15,045 nt of DNA from Chloroflexota bacterium (GTDB lineage Bacteria > Chloroflexota > Dehalococcoidia > SM23-28-2 > RBG-16-64-32), in assembly GCA_005880055.1 (NCBI GenBank), contig VBJS01000063.1, forward strand, positions 1 through 15,045, written 5' to 3'. The notes beneath the pieces are model-generated. The model worked only from the letters and a program-made list of their open reading frames with translations. It ran no database searches and was not told the origin of the DNA. Of this stretch, positions 6,886 through 14,904 are shown piece by piece (the stretch's first letter is position 1; every line of letters begins with the position of its first letter). The position numbers were made by a program, and so were the translations under genes.

Positions 6886-7851
6886 CTAGCCCGAGGCCTG
6901 CCGGCAAGCATTATCCGCTGGGGAGTTAGCGGTCGCGATACTCTGAACGAACGCGTCCACGCTCTCGCCACCGTCAACGCGGACGCGGTTGAGCTGATAA
7001 GGCGTGGATGGGTCCTGAACGGTGGACGAAGCGCTGTCAAGAAGTGCGCCCCGGTAGCCGGCGTCTTGCACCGCGCGGAGCACCCGCTCCTGCGCCTCGG
7101 CAGTCCCTGAGCGGAAAGGCTCACCGGCGGGGTAGACCAGGAATTGGACGCGCCGGCCGGTCCGGGATTCCAGCTCAGACCGGGAGGCCGTCAATTCATT
7201 CTGCAAGTCGGCCTCGCTTATGGTTCCCAGATCACGGTGTGTGACGGTGTGCGAAAGGATCTCCATGCCGGCAACGGACATCTCCTGCAGCTGCTGCCAA
7301 TTCATATACTGCGCGCCGCCGCCGCTAAGGAAGCCGGTGACGACGGCGAGCGAACCTGTGAAGCCGTGCTTCTGCAGCAGGGGAAGCGCGTTGTCATACT
7401 GGCTCCGATACCCGTCGTCGAAGGTGAGAATGATGGGCTTCGGAGGCAACGACCCTTGGCCTTCGATAGCTTCGAACAATTCCGCCACGCTAAGCGTCGT
7501 GTAGCCGGCGCACTGGAGATAGGCAAGCTGGGCATCGAACTCGTCATTCGAGACGGTAAGACGCGGATAAGCGTCGGCGACCGCTTCCTGGCCGATGTGG
7601 TGGTACATCAGGATGGGAAGATCGAACGGAGCAGTGATCGGGGTGCCGGGCGAGGCGGAAGGCGCCGATGACTGGGCGGTGTGTTGTGAAGCGTCCGGTA
7701 TGCCAACGTCCGGTCTGGAGTCGCCCCGGTCCCGGAGAAGCGCCAGTGCAGCGAACAGCGTTACCAACCCGAGCACGGCGACGCCGAGGATACCGACACG
7801 CACCGGCGAGCCGAGCCAGCTCAAGGCAGCGAGAGGCCCTCCCGACGGCAC
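6886..7851 (-). CDS. Membrane-anchored CE4 polysaccharide deacetylase with intact motif 1
   Basis: A 321-aa protein: an N-terminal membrane anchor (about 18-39), a Ser/Pro-rich linker (44-75), then a CE4/NodB domain. Visible motifs: LMYHHI (81-86), motif 1 TFDDGY (143-148) with the catalytic-base and metal-binding Asp pair, motif 2 SHTVTHRDL with His201 and His205, and YPAG (240-243) in place of the usual motif 3. CE4 enzymes remove N- or O-acetyl groups from peptidoglycan or exopolysaccharide; the anchor places this domain outside the membrane. The MYHHI/TFDDGY form recalls PgaB-like and Bacillus-type exopolysaccharide deacetylases. Start: GTG 7851, with GAGG 7 nt upstream and 13 nt after the stop of the preceding SDR gene. 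It is the last gene of the glycan operon and convergent with the ABC-2 permease gene. Confidence 0.93.
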   Translation of the reverse strand: MPSGGPLAALSWLGSPVRVGILGVAVLGLVTLFAALALLRDRGDSRPDVGIPDASQHTAQSSAPSASPGTPITAPFDLPILMYHHIGQEAVADAYPRLTVSNDEFDAQLAYLQCAGYTTLSVAELFEAIEGQGSLPPKPIILTFDDGYRSQYDNALPLLQKHGFTGSLAVVTGFLSGGGAQYMNWQQLQEMSVAGMEILSHTVTHRDLGTISEADLQNELTASRSELESRTGRRVQFLVYPAGEPFRSGTAEAQERVLRAVQDAGYRGALLDSASSTVQDPSTPYQLNRVRVDGGESVDAFVQSIATANSPADNACRQASG

Positions 7852-7864
7852 CCGGGCGCCTCGA

Positions 7865-8824
7865 TTAGGGAGCCGGGCGTCGGGCCGCGACCTCCACTCC
7901 GCTCGTCGCGTTGGAATCGCTAATCAGCAGACGCAGGCCCTCATCCAGAGGAAGGGGAGGGCCCCAGCGGCCGGTAGCCAGAAGCGCCGCCGGATTGAGC
8001 ACCGAGTTCTCGATGTCCCCGGCGCGCCTCGACCGGAACTCAAGCGATAGAGACCGGCCGGAGATCGCGGCCAACCTGTGCGCCATCTCGATGATTGACG
8101 TGGGAACGCCACTGCACACGTTCCAGACGTGGCTGCCGGGAGTGTCCAGGGCGACCTTCACGGCACTGACGACGTCAGAGACATGCAGGAAATCGCGCAC
8201 TTGCCGGCCGGCGCCGTGAATAACGAGCGGCCGGCCTGAGAGAAGACGCTCCAGGAAGATGGCGACAACTCCGCCCTCTGCATCCGACCGCTGTCGGAGC
8301 CCGTAAACGTTGGACGGCCGCAGGATGGTGTAGGGAACCGGCTGCTGCGCAAGGAGGCGTTCCGCTGCCAGCTTGTGGCTGGCGTAATGGCTTCGCGGAG
8401 CCGGTGGCGAGTTTTCATCGGCCGGTTTGGGAGACTCACCGTAGATAGCGCCGCCTGAGGAAAGATAGACGAGACGCCGAACACCCGCCGCGCCGGCCGC
8501 GTCGAGGAGTGCCCGAGTGCCCTCGACGTTGATCTCGCGGTCCGTTTCCGGATCGTTCATCGAACGTTCCACACTGGTCTGGGCGGCGCAATGGATCACT
8601 GCCGTGAAGCCGCCATCGGCAATCAAGTCTCGAACTTGTGTTGGGGCTCGCACATCAATCTCATGGAACGGCAGCCTTGGGGGAAGATTGGCCCGGTTGC
8701 CGGTGCTGAGGTTATCCAGGGCTTCAACCGCGAATCCGGATTCGGCTAACCCCTGCAGCAGGTGCGATCCAATGAACCCGGCGCCACCGGTGACCAACAC
8801 TCGCTGATTCTCAGTCATGTCCAT
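7865..8824 (-). CDS. Extended SDR, NAD-dependent sugar epimerase/dehydratase type (second copy)
   Basis: A 319-aa protein. Rossmann motif TGGAGFIGS (12-20), Asp-Asn after the second strand (DNLSTGN), CAAQTSVERS, LSSGGAIYG (121-129) and the catalytic pair Tyr147-x-x-x-Lys151 (YASHK) identify an extended SDR of the GalE/dTDP-glucose-dehydratase group. RPSNVYG and RDFLHVSDV further support an NDP-sugar substrate. Which epimerisation, dehydration or reduction it performs cannot be read from the sequence. The start ATG at 8824 overlaps the TGA of the MFS-CE4 gene by one base (TGATG), indicating coupling; ATG at 8818 is a possible alternative. It shares its fold but not close identity with the other SDR of this operon (12815-13756), so the two probably perform different steps or act on different sugars. 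Confidence 0.94.
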   Translation of the reverse strand: MDMTENQRVLVTGGAGFIGSHLLQGLAESGFAVEALDNLSTGNRANLPPRLPFHEIDVRAPTQVRDLIADGGFTAVIHCAAQTSVERSMNDPETDREINVEGTRALLDAAGAAGVRRLVYLSSGGAIYGESPKPADENSPPAPRSHYASHKLAAERLLAQQPVPYTILRPSNVYGLRQRSDAEGGVVAIFLERLLSGRPLVIHGAGRQVRDFLHVSDVVSAVKVALDTPGSHVWNVCSGVPTSIIEMAHRLAAISGRSLSLEFRSRRAGDIENSVLNPAALLATGRWGPPLPLDEGLRLLISDSNATSGVEVAARRPAP

Positions 8825-10803
8825 CAGGATTGCCTTTGAGCGGCCTGCTGGCTCAACCCGCTACAAGAGGATAGATAGGCCGGCGCAGACAGCAGCTCAT
8901 CCAGTCCAACAATACGATATCCCTTTGCGCGCAGGCCGTCGATGAGGCCGGGCAGAGCGGCGAGCGTCGCTGCGCGGCTCGTCCCCTGGTTCGTGTTGTC
9001 TCCATCGTGCAATAGGACGATGGACCCGGGGCGCACCGAGTCCAGCACCCGCTGGACAATAACCTCCGGCGGCGGGTCTCTCCAATCGCGCGGTATTACG
9101 TCCCACGTGACGGTGCGCATGTGCTGATGGGAAACGGCGCGAAGCTGCCAGGGGGTGTGGAAGCCGTTGGGCGGGCGGTAAAAGGCCGGACAAACCCCGG
9201 CAGCCTCTGCTATGGCCCTCTCCGCTTTCCCCAGCTCGCCGTATCCCAAATCCAGGACGGCATCCCGCTTCTGATGCCGATAAGAGTGGTTGCCGATCAG
9301 GTGTCCGCGGTGCACCAGATCCCGCACGACTTCCGGATGAACGGTGGCGTTCTGCCCGACAACAAAGAAAGTACCCTTAACATGGTGTTGGTCCAGCATC
9401 TGATCTCTGGAGCCGTGGCTGATGATGTGCCCATAGATCTGGGAGGACGGGGCATAAGCGAAGTAGGTAGCGGCCACGGGGAAGGCAACGCTTAATAGCA
9501 GCGCTCCCTTCAGGCTGCCGGAGACCAGGAGGTTGGCTCGCCGGGCGGGCGCTGCCAAACCACGGGACAGGCCGATCCAGATAGGGGGAACGAGGGCGAT
9601 AATGGCTAGGGCAGCCGCCAGGCCGCCGGCGAGCCAGAAGACCACGGCGACGCCCGCACTCTCGTTTATCCAGCCGGCGCCGGCCGGGCCCAGCGCGTAG
9701 CCAACCCCTTCCATGGTCAGGAACCAGCCCAGGAGGGAACCTGCGCCGGATGTGCGCGATAGATCGATCGAGAGCGCGTTTACGGAAGGCAGAGCGAGGC
9801 CGAGACCAAAGGCGGCGCCAGCAGCGAGGGGCGCCGCGGCCGCAGGCGCCGTTGCGGCAGACAGCAACCAAATGCTGAAACAGGCGATGAGATATCCGCC
9901 GCCCAGGACGGGGATACGACCAACTCGGTCCGAGAGTGACCCGCCCACAATTACGGCGAGCGCGCCCGCGGCGCCGGCCGGTGCAAGCATTAGCGCTTCT
10001 TCCCGAAAGTTGACTCCCAGGAGGTCTCGTCCGTAGGCCCGGAAGACGGCAAGCAGGCCCGCCAGGAGGGCGCTCTGGAGCACTAACATGAGCGAGAAGG
10101 TGAGCCGACGCGGGTGCAAAATCTTTATCACCAGGCCTCTCAGCGGCTCGTGGCCCTCCTTAAGAGAAGCCATTTCAGAGCCAGCTGGGATAGCGGTCTG
10201 CCTGAAGCTGCGGGCAGCGACGAAAGCCACGATGCCGCCGCACAGGGAGAGGGCGATTGCCGCGGCATAGGGGAAGCTCGTCGGCAGGACGAAGCCGGCA
10301 GCCAGGGCGAGAGCGATAGCTGCGCCGCTTGTCATGGTGAGCCCGGAGGAAAGCTTGCCACGTTCTTCCTGTGCGAACTCCGCCGCAGCCATGGCGTACA
10401 CGGCCGGCCAGACGGTTGCCCCGCCAAAACCATAAAGGGCGGCCGCCGGGATCACTAGCGCGGGGGTAAGGGCTGCGCCAAATAGCGCGATCTGTCCCGC
10501 CAGGATAAGGCCCGCGCCCGCTTTCAGTGCTCTAATTGCAGATATGCGGTCTACCAGTCGCCCCGCAAGGAACTGCCCGCCGAGCTTGGAGACACCATAG
10601 GCGGCCAGTGCATAGCCCGGGAGAGCCGCGCCGCCGCCGTAATCCTCCGGCAGGTATGACTGGACGGCGACCAGGAAGACGAAGACGAGGGCAGAGTCAA
10701 CAGCAAGCGTAACGACGAGATATGGCCGCGCCCTGGGCGACCTAAAGAGAGAGAGCCAGGCCCGAACTGCGGCGAAAAGCCGTGCAATCAAAACAGGCGA
10801 CAC
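8824..10803 (-). CDS. MFS transporter fused to a CE4 deacetylase domain lacking motif 1
   Basis: A 659-aa fusion. Residues about 27-425 are a 12-helix MFS transporter with motif-A-like GGQFLAGRLVDR (about 75-86) after helix 2 and its echo VGGSLSDRVGR after helix 8. A thirteenth hydrophobic segment (about 431-451) should carry the chain to the outside, where a NodB/CE4 domain (about 460-640) follows. That domain keeps TFFVVGQN (478-485), motif 2 NHSYRH (His506, His510), motif 3 RPPNG (543-547), motif 4 TWDVIPRDW (566-574) and motif 5 IVLLHDG (595-601). The usual strand with TFDDGP before TFFVVG is absent: SRDQ468 is followed at once by M469LDQHH, with no frame change. The catalytic base and one metal ligand are therefore missing and normal deacetylase activity is doubtful. 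Start: GTG 10803 lies inside the end of the preceding GT gene (16-nt overlap); TTG 10791, 11 nt after AAGGAG, is an alternative. Confidence 0.92.
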   Translation of the reverse strand: MSPVLIARLFAAVRAWLSLFRSPRARPYLVVTLAVDSALVFVFLVAVQSYLPEDYGGGAALPGYALAAYGVSKLGGQFLAGRLVDRISAIRALKAGAGLILAGQIALFGAALTPALVIPAAALYGFGGATVWPAVYAMAAAEFAQEERGKLSSGLTMTSGAAIALALAAGFVLPTSFPYAAAIALSLCGGIVAFVAARSFRQTAIPAGSEMASLKEGHEPLRGLVIKILHPRRLTFSLMLVLQSALLAGLLAVFRAYGRDLLGVNFREEALMLAPAGAAGALAVIVGGSLSDRVGRIPVLGGGYLIACFSIWLLSAATAPAAAAPLAAGAAFGLGLALPSVNALSIDLSRTSGAGSLLGWFLTMEGVGYALGPAGAGWINESAGVAVVFWLAGGLAAALAIIALVPPIWIGLSRGLAAPARRANLLVSGSLKGALLLSVAFPVAATYFAYAPSSQIYGHIISHGSRDQMLDQHHVKGTFFVVGQNATVHPEVVRDLVHRGHLIGNHSYRHQKRDAVLDLGYGELGKAERAIAEAAGVCPAFYRPPNGFHTPWQLRAVSHQHMRTVTWDVIPRDWRDPPPEVIVQRVLDSVRPGSIVLLHDGDNTNQGTSRAATLAALPGLIDGLRAKGYRIVGLDELLSAPAYLSSCSGLSQQAAQRQS

Positions 10804-12818
10804 TCCTTGAGCGAGCCGGGCCGGTGCTGCTCGGATACGAAGGGACGCACGTCATAGACTAGAAAGCGGCCACGCGGGTCGCGGTAAACGATGCTCGCAA
10901 CCCGGTCGCTGACAAGTGAGTCTAGTAGCTGCCCCTCATTCATGTGCGTGCGCTGATACCAGGCCCTCTCAAAGACCACGTAGTCCACACCTTTGAAGGC
11001 CGTGTAGCAGGCATACTGATCACGGGTCCAACCACGGTGGAACACACTCTCAGTGAAGAATTCATTGGAGAGGACCGCGCCGTGCCGCATGAAGTGATAC
11101 ATGCCGTCTTCGCGCTCGCTGGGCTCCAGGACCCGGTAAGTAGCTCCCGGGTGGAACGCGCCGTAGTAGCCACTCGGCCCCCGATCGTAGTGAATGATGC
11201 CGGATAGCACCAGGAACCCGCTGATGCCCGTAGCGAACGAGGCGCCGAGGATAGGCCGGTAGTGACGACGAATAAAGGGCACAAGCGCGGAGAGCAAGAA
11301 GGGCATCGCGAAATAGGTACTGCGGGAGAGCGTGGAGTAGATGACAGAGGTCTCGATAGTGTTGAAGGAGTTCTCGTTGATAGCCGGGGTCAGGGATGTC
11401 ATCCAGTAGATCGGGATGAGCGCCAGCGCCACGGGAACCCCGAGGGTCAGAAGCGGGCGCAGTTTTTGCCGGTCAAAGGCAAGAATGCAGAGTCCGTAAC
11501 CTCCGGCCACAGCAGTGCCCACCACCGGATGGCTGCTGACGGTGAGCCATAGCAGAAGCGCGGCCAGGAGATAACGGCGACCCTCGAAGGCCCAGACAAA
11601 GAGGAGGAAGAAAAGCGCGCACCAGAGGCTGGCGAACTGAAATCCGTAGACGGAATCGATAAACAGCGGGTTGAGCAGGAAGACCAGGACTAGCCAGGGG
11701 TCCCTCATAGCCGGCCGGACCACGGCTGCAGCAACAACGGTGCCTACAACGGCTATAGCCATGAGCAGAGTGACCGCCCAATCGCCGAAGAGCGGGAAGA
11801 TCAGGGCGCCGAACAGGTACGGAGCGAACCCGTACGGGAAAGCGGTAGCCCTGCCGCTGTCAAGTAGAGAAACATGAATCGGGAAGTCGCCGTGATCGAA
11901 GATCTGGTCGCTGATGTACCAGATATGAGCGTAGTTATGGGCGGAATCGGACGCCAGGAAGAAGGGGTTGGCGAGCAAATCGCCGGCGATGAAAAGCAGG
12001 CCAAAGACAGCGAGGAGCGGGAAGACGTAAATGGACCATGCGGGCATATCACTGGGACGGTGACGCCCGGCCAGGACGCGCCACCAGGCGCCGACCATGG
12101 CCACCGCATCTATAGCGCCGTCCGTTAAGCGCGTCCGGGAGCGCAGGACCGGAACCGGCACGACGACATCGTTGCAGATGCTGTAACCGAGACGCGGTAA
12201 GACCACAGCGACTTCAACTGTTTCGCTGTAGCGATATCCCTTGTAGTACTGGAGCGCCTCCACCAGGGGGCCCAGGCGAAAGACGCGGAAGCCAGACTCA
12301 ACATCGTACAGACGCTGACCGGCCCAGATGGATGACCACACGGAGAGGGCCCAATTGCCGAACCGTTTGAACCAGCTGTAACCGGAGAGGTCCCGGCGCG
12401 CCACAACCGCCGCGTATCCCTGCTGCAGCGGGGCAAGCAGGGCATCGATGTCGCTGGGACGGTGCTGGCCGTCGGCATCGGCGGTGATCACCGCATCGTC
12501 CGCGCTCAGTTCGCCTGCGTCCAGCCGGTCTGCCAGTGATGTGAAAGCCGCGTGATAGGCGGCCGAGAGACCGCGGTTATCGTCGAACAGGATCGGTCGC
12601 ACGTGCGGCCGGTTAGCCGCCCAACCGACGATCAGCCCGCGTGAGCGGTCACTGGAGCCGTCATCCACAACAATAATGTCGTCGGCTAAAGGCTCGAGCC
12701 TATCGAGCACGTCGAGGACTGTCGCCTCTTCGTTGTAGACCGGCACGACGGCGATGCGGCGGGGAGGGACCGGCGTGCGAGGGTGCCTTCGGCTGTTTGC
12801 TACTTTTCCCCCGATCAT
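10788..12818 (-). CDS. GT2 glycosyltransferase fused to a multispanning GT-C-like membrane domain
   Basis: A 676-aa fusion. Residues about 22-245 form a family 2 glycosyltransferase of the dolichyl/polyprenyl-phosphate sugar synthase kind: VVPVYNEE (24-31), IVVDDGSSD (49-57), the metal-binding DAD (114-116) in ITADADGQH, and VESGFRVF (173-180). From about 262 to 545 come some nine or ten hydrophobic segments, including a first long loop with ASDSAHNYAHIW (289-300) that resembles the acidic first outside loop of GT-C or PMT-like transferases. The last ~130 residues (546-676) are hydrophilic with a VDYVVFERAW strand, probably a soluble extracytoplasmic domain. A single chain could thus load a sugar on a lipid carrier and pass it on outside; that is inference. 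Start: ATG 12818 overlaps the SDR stop as ATGA. The frame is open to 12866, but the extra 16 residues look non-conserved. It sits between the SDR and MFS-CE4 genes in the operon. Confidence 0.9.
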   Translation of the reverse strand: MIGGKVANSRRHPRTPVPPRRIAVVPVYNEEATVLDVLDRLEPLADDIIVVDDGSSDRSRGLIVGWAANRPHVRPILFDDNRGLSAAYHAAFTSLADRLDAGELSADDAVITADADGQHRPSDIDALLAPLQQGYAAVVARRDLSGYSWFKRFGNWALSVWSSIWAGQRLYDVESGFRVFRLGPLVEALQYYKGYRYSETVEVAVVLPRLGYSICNDVVVPVPVLRSRTRLTDGAIDAVAMVGAWWRVLAGRHRPSDMPAWSIYVFPLLAVFGLLFIAGDLLANPFFLASDSAHNYAHIWYISDQIFDHGDFPIHVSLLDSGRATAFPYGFAPYLFGALIFPLFGDWAVTLLMAIAVVGTVVAAAVVRPAMRDPWLVLVFLLNPLFIDSVYGFQFASLWCALFFLLFVWAFEGRRYLLAALLLWLTVSSHPVVGTAVAGGYGLCILAFDRQKLRPLLTLGVPVALALIPIYWMTSLTPAINENSFNTIETSVIYSTLSRSTYFAMPFLLSALVPFIRRHYRPILGASFATGISGFLVLSGIIHYDRGPSGYYGAFHPGATYRVLEPSEREDGMYHFMRHGAVLSNEFFTESVFHRGWTRDQYACYTAFKGVDYVVFERAWYQRTHMNEGQLLDSLVSDRVASIVYRDPRGRFLVYDVRPFVSEQHRPGSLKECRLF

Positions 12819-13756
12819 CGGCTGAGCGCTGGGTCTCGCTCCTCCTTCAGCCGCTCGATCAGCCACGGCACTGTCCTCTGCATACCTTCGTCGAAGCCGA
12901 TTTCCGGCGCCCAGCCAAGCTCCCGCCGAGCCTTTTCGCTGGAAACATCCTTACCGGAGTAGTCTCCGCTGCGCGCTTCAGTAAATTGAATTGCTTCAGA
13001 GGAGCCTGTCAGGCGTAGAACCGTTTCGGCTATGCGCAGTATAGTGATTTTCTCTGCACCGTCTAGATTATACGTCTGATTCTCTGCTTTTGCCCCCAGC
13101 GCAAGCACGTGACCGCGGGCCAGGTCTTCCACGTACACGAACTTGCGGTGCTGAAGACCATCACCCGCAACCGTCAGCGGCTCGCCGGCCAGCGCCTTCC
13201 GTACGAAGACCGGGACTACCAGTGAGAGCCGCATGCGCGGACCGTAAGGAATCCCGTAGCGCAGAATGGTAAACGGCAGGCCGTGCATGTTCCAGTAATC
13301 GTGGCAAAGCATCTCTGCGGCGATCTTTGATGTCGTGTAGATGTGCCGGCCGGCGTCAGCGGCGAATGGTTCCGTCTCGCTAACGATATCTGCCTCCGTG
13401 GGCGCGACGGAGGAGTAGACCCAAACGGTGCTCGCCAGAATAACGCGTCGCACTGCGTTCGCGCGGCACGCCTCCAAGACCCTAAGCGTTCCCGTGACAT
13501 TGAGATCGATGGCGGCGGCCGGGTCGGCGTTAACATCGTTGACATCGGCAACGGCCGCGAGGTGATAGACGGCCTCGAGTCCTCCAACGGCTTCGAGCAG
13601 CGCTTGGCTGTCCAACAGATTGGCCGCGACATGTCGGGGCTCGGGCCGGTGCGGCGGCTTGACGTCGATAACCGTCACGTCGTGGCCGGCAGACACCAGC
13701 GCGTCGACAACGTGCGACCCGATGAAGCCAGCGCCACCAGTAATGCCGACGCGCAT
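12815..13756 (-). CDS. Extended SDR, NAD-dependent sugar epimerase/dehydratase type (first copy)
   Basis: A 313-aa protein with Rossmann motif GGAGFIG (7-13), VIDVKPP after strand 2, the YHLAAVADV block (64-72), ILASTVWVYSS (106-116) and catalytic Tyr140-x-x-x-Lys144 (YTTSK). LRYGIPYGPRMR and HRKFVYVEDLARGH in the substrate half support an NDP-sugar epimerase or related enzyme, acting in the cytoplasm to supply an activated sugar. The exact reaction is not determinable. Start: ATG 13756 lies 2 nt after the TAA of the DegT gene, with GGGGA about 5 nt upstream; the long upstream extension of the frame to 13948 runs antisense-like through the DegT coding region and is not part of the protein. 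Its end overlaps the GT2 start by 4 nt. Pairing with the aminotransferase suggests synthesis of an amino-sugar nucleotide. Confidence 0.95.
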   Translation of the reverse strand: MRVGITGGAGFIGSHVVDALVSAGHDVTVIDVKPPHRPEPRHVAANLLDSQALLEAVGGLEAVYHLAAVADVNDVNADPAAAIDLNVTGTLRVLEACRANAVRRVILASTVWVYSSVAPTEADIVSETEPFAADAGRHIYTTSKIAAEMLCHDYWNMHGLPFTILRYGIPYGPRMRLSLVVPVFVRKALAGEPLTVAGDGLQHRKFVYVEDLARGHVLALGAKAENQTYNLDGAEKITILRIAETVLRLTGSSEAIQFTEARSGDYSGKDVSSEKARRELGWAPEIGFDEGMQRTVPWLIERLKEERDPALSR

Positions 13757-13758
13757 TT

Positions 13759-14904
13759 TTATCCCCGCGCCTCTATAGGTTCGCGCTTCAGCAACTGAAG
13801 AGCCTCGGCCAAGCATTGGACCACGTACGCAGCGTTGTCTTTCGTCATTCGGGCGGAGATGGGAAGGCAGATATGGTTGGCGCAGATATCCTCCGCAACA
13901 CTGAGCTTGACAGGCTCGTCGCCGGCGAAGACAGGTTGTAGGTGGCACGGCGTCTCGTAGACCTCGCCGCTTAAGCCGACGTCGAAGCGCTCGCGCATCA
14001 CCTTCTTGAGAGGCGCGCGATTCACCCCGTTCAGAAAGGCGATGTACTTGTAGTAGTTACAGTAGAGCCGTTCGGGCAGGGCCAGCGGCGTGATATCGGG
14101 ATCCAGGCGCGGGAGAAGATCATCGTATACAGCCGCAATCTCGCGCCGGCGTTCAACAAACTCATTAAGGCGCCTGAGTTGAGCAAGGCCCATGATCGCG
14201 TGCGGTTCGCTCATCCGCCAGTTGTAACCCATTCGCACGTGGTAATTGCTGGTGAACCCCTCTTTCCCCTGGTCGCGATAGATGAGCGCTTCCTGGTTAA
14301 GGCGCTCATCATCGGTAACGATTGCGCCGCCCTCACCGCTGGTGATGACCTTGGTTGGGTAAAACGAGAATGCGGCCGCCAAACCGAAGCTTCCGGCGGG
14401 CTTCCCGTCCAGCGTGGAGCCGTGGGCATGCGCCGCGTCCTCTATTAGAGGGACTCCCGCGTGCGCGCATATCGCCTGGATTTCAGCAATGCGAGGCGTG
14501 ATGACGCCGCCGACGTGGACGAGAATTACTGCTACTGTACGAGGGGACAGGACGCTACGCAGGCTTTCCGGGTGCAACGCGAAACTCTCGCGCTCACAAT
14601 CGGCGAAGCGGATGCGGCCGCCGGCGTGTATTACGGCAGCGCCCGTGGCGAAGAAGGTGTTGGATGGAACAACCACCTCGCGGCCCTCCACACCGACCGC
14701 CCGCAGGATGATCTCGAGTGCGCTGGTCCCGGAATTGACGGCGATCGCGTGCCGAACGCCGCAAAGGCTCGCGAAGGACCGTTCGAGCTCTTTGCCGTTA
14801 GCGCCGAGCGTCAGGGCGCCGGACGAAAGGCAGTCGTCGATCCGGCTGAGGATCCACTGCCGGTCCTCGTCGGGAAAATAGACCGCCGCCGGGGGCACCT
14901 TCAT
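13759..14904 (-). CDS. DegT/DnrJ/EryC1/StrS-family PLP sugar aminotransferase
   Basis: A 381-aa fold-type I PLP enzyme. Seen: NSGTSALEIILRA (57-69), which binds the PLP phosphate, PSNTFFATG (80-88), EDAAHAHGS (155-163) with Asp156 for the pyridine nitrogen, and SFYPTKVITSGEGGAI (180-195) with Lys185 as the Schiff-base lysine. GYNWRMSEPHAIMGLAQL (226-243) is the usual family block after the active site. Members transfer an amino group, generally from glutamate or glutamine, to keto-deoxy NDP-sugars, giving building blocks for surface glycans, O-antigen or antibiotics. The start ATG 14904 is well supported by AAGGAAGG about 7 nt upstream. As the first complete gene of the operon it likely works with the neighbouring SDRs. 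The sugar made cannot be named from the sequence. Confidence 0.96.
   Translation of the reverse strand: MKVPPAAVYFPDEDRQWILSRIDDCLSSGALTLGANGKELERSFASLCGVRHAIAVNSGTSALEIILRAVGVEGREVVVPSNTFFATGAAVIHAGGRIRFADCERESFALHPESLRSVLSPRTVAVILVHVGGVITPRIAEIQAICAHAGVPLIEDAAHAHGSTLDGKPAGSFGLAAAFSFYPTKVITSGEGGAIVTDDERLNQEALIYRDQGKEGFTSNYHVRMGYNWRMSEPHAIMGLAQLRRLNEFVERRREIAAVYDDLLPRLDPDITPLALPERLYCNYYKYIAFLNGVNRAPLKKVMRERFDVGLSGEVYETPCHLQPVFAGDEPVKLSVAEDICANHICLPISARMTKDNAAYVVQCLAEALQLLKREPIEARG

Noticed and set aside
6871..6899. Two AGGCCT copies between the convergent permease and deacetylase ends as a bidirectional terminator
   Set aside because: The stem is only 6 bp with a 17-nt loop, each copy is self-palindromic, and there is no T-run on either strand.
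8824..10803. Calling the MFS-CE4 gene a pseudogene
   Set aside because: The frame is intact over 659 codons with normal junctions to both neighbours; only one motif is missing, so loss of deacetylation does not imply loss of the gene's function.
13757..13948. N-terminal extension of the first SDR to 377 aa
   Set aside because: It overlaps the DegT gene in another frame, is Cys/Arg-rich and unlike an SDR, whereas ATG 13756 directly precedes the Rossmann motif and has a ribosome site.
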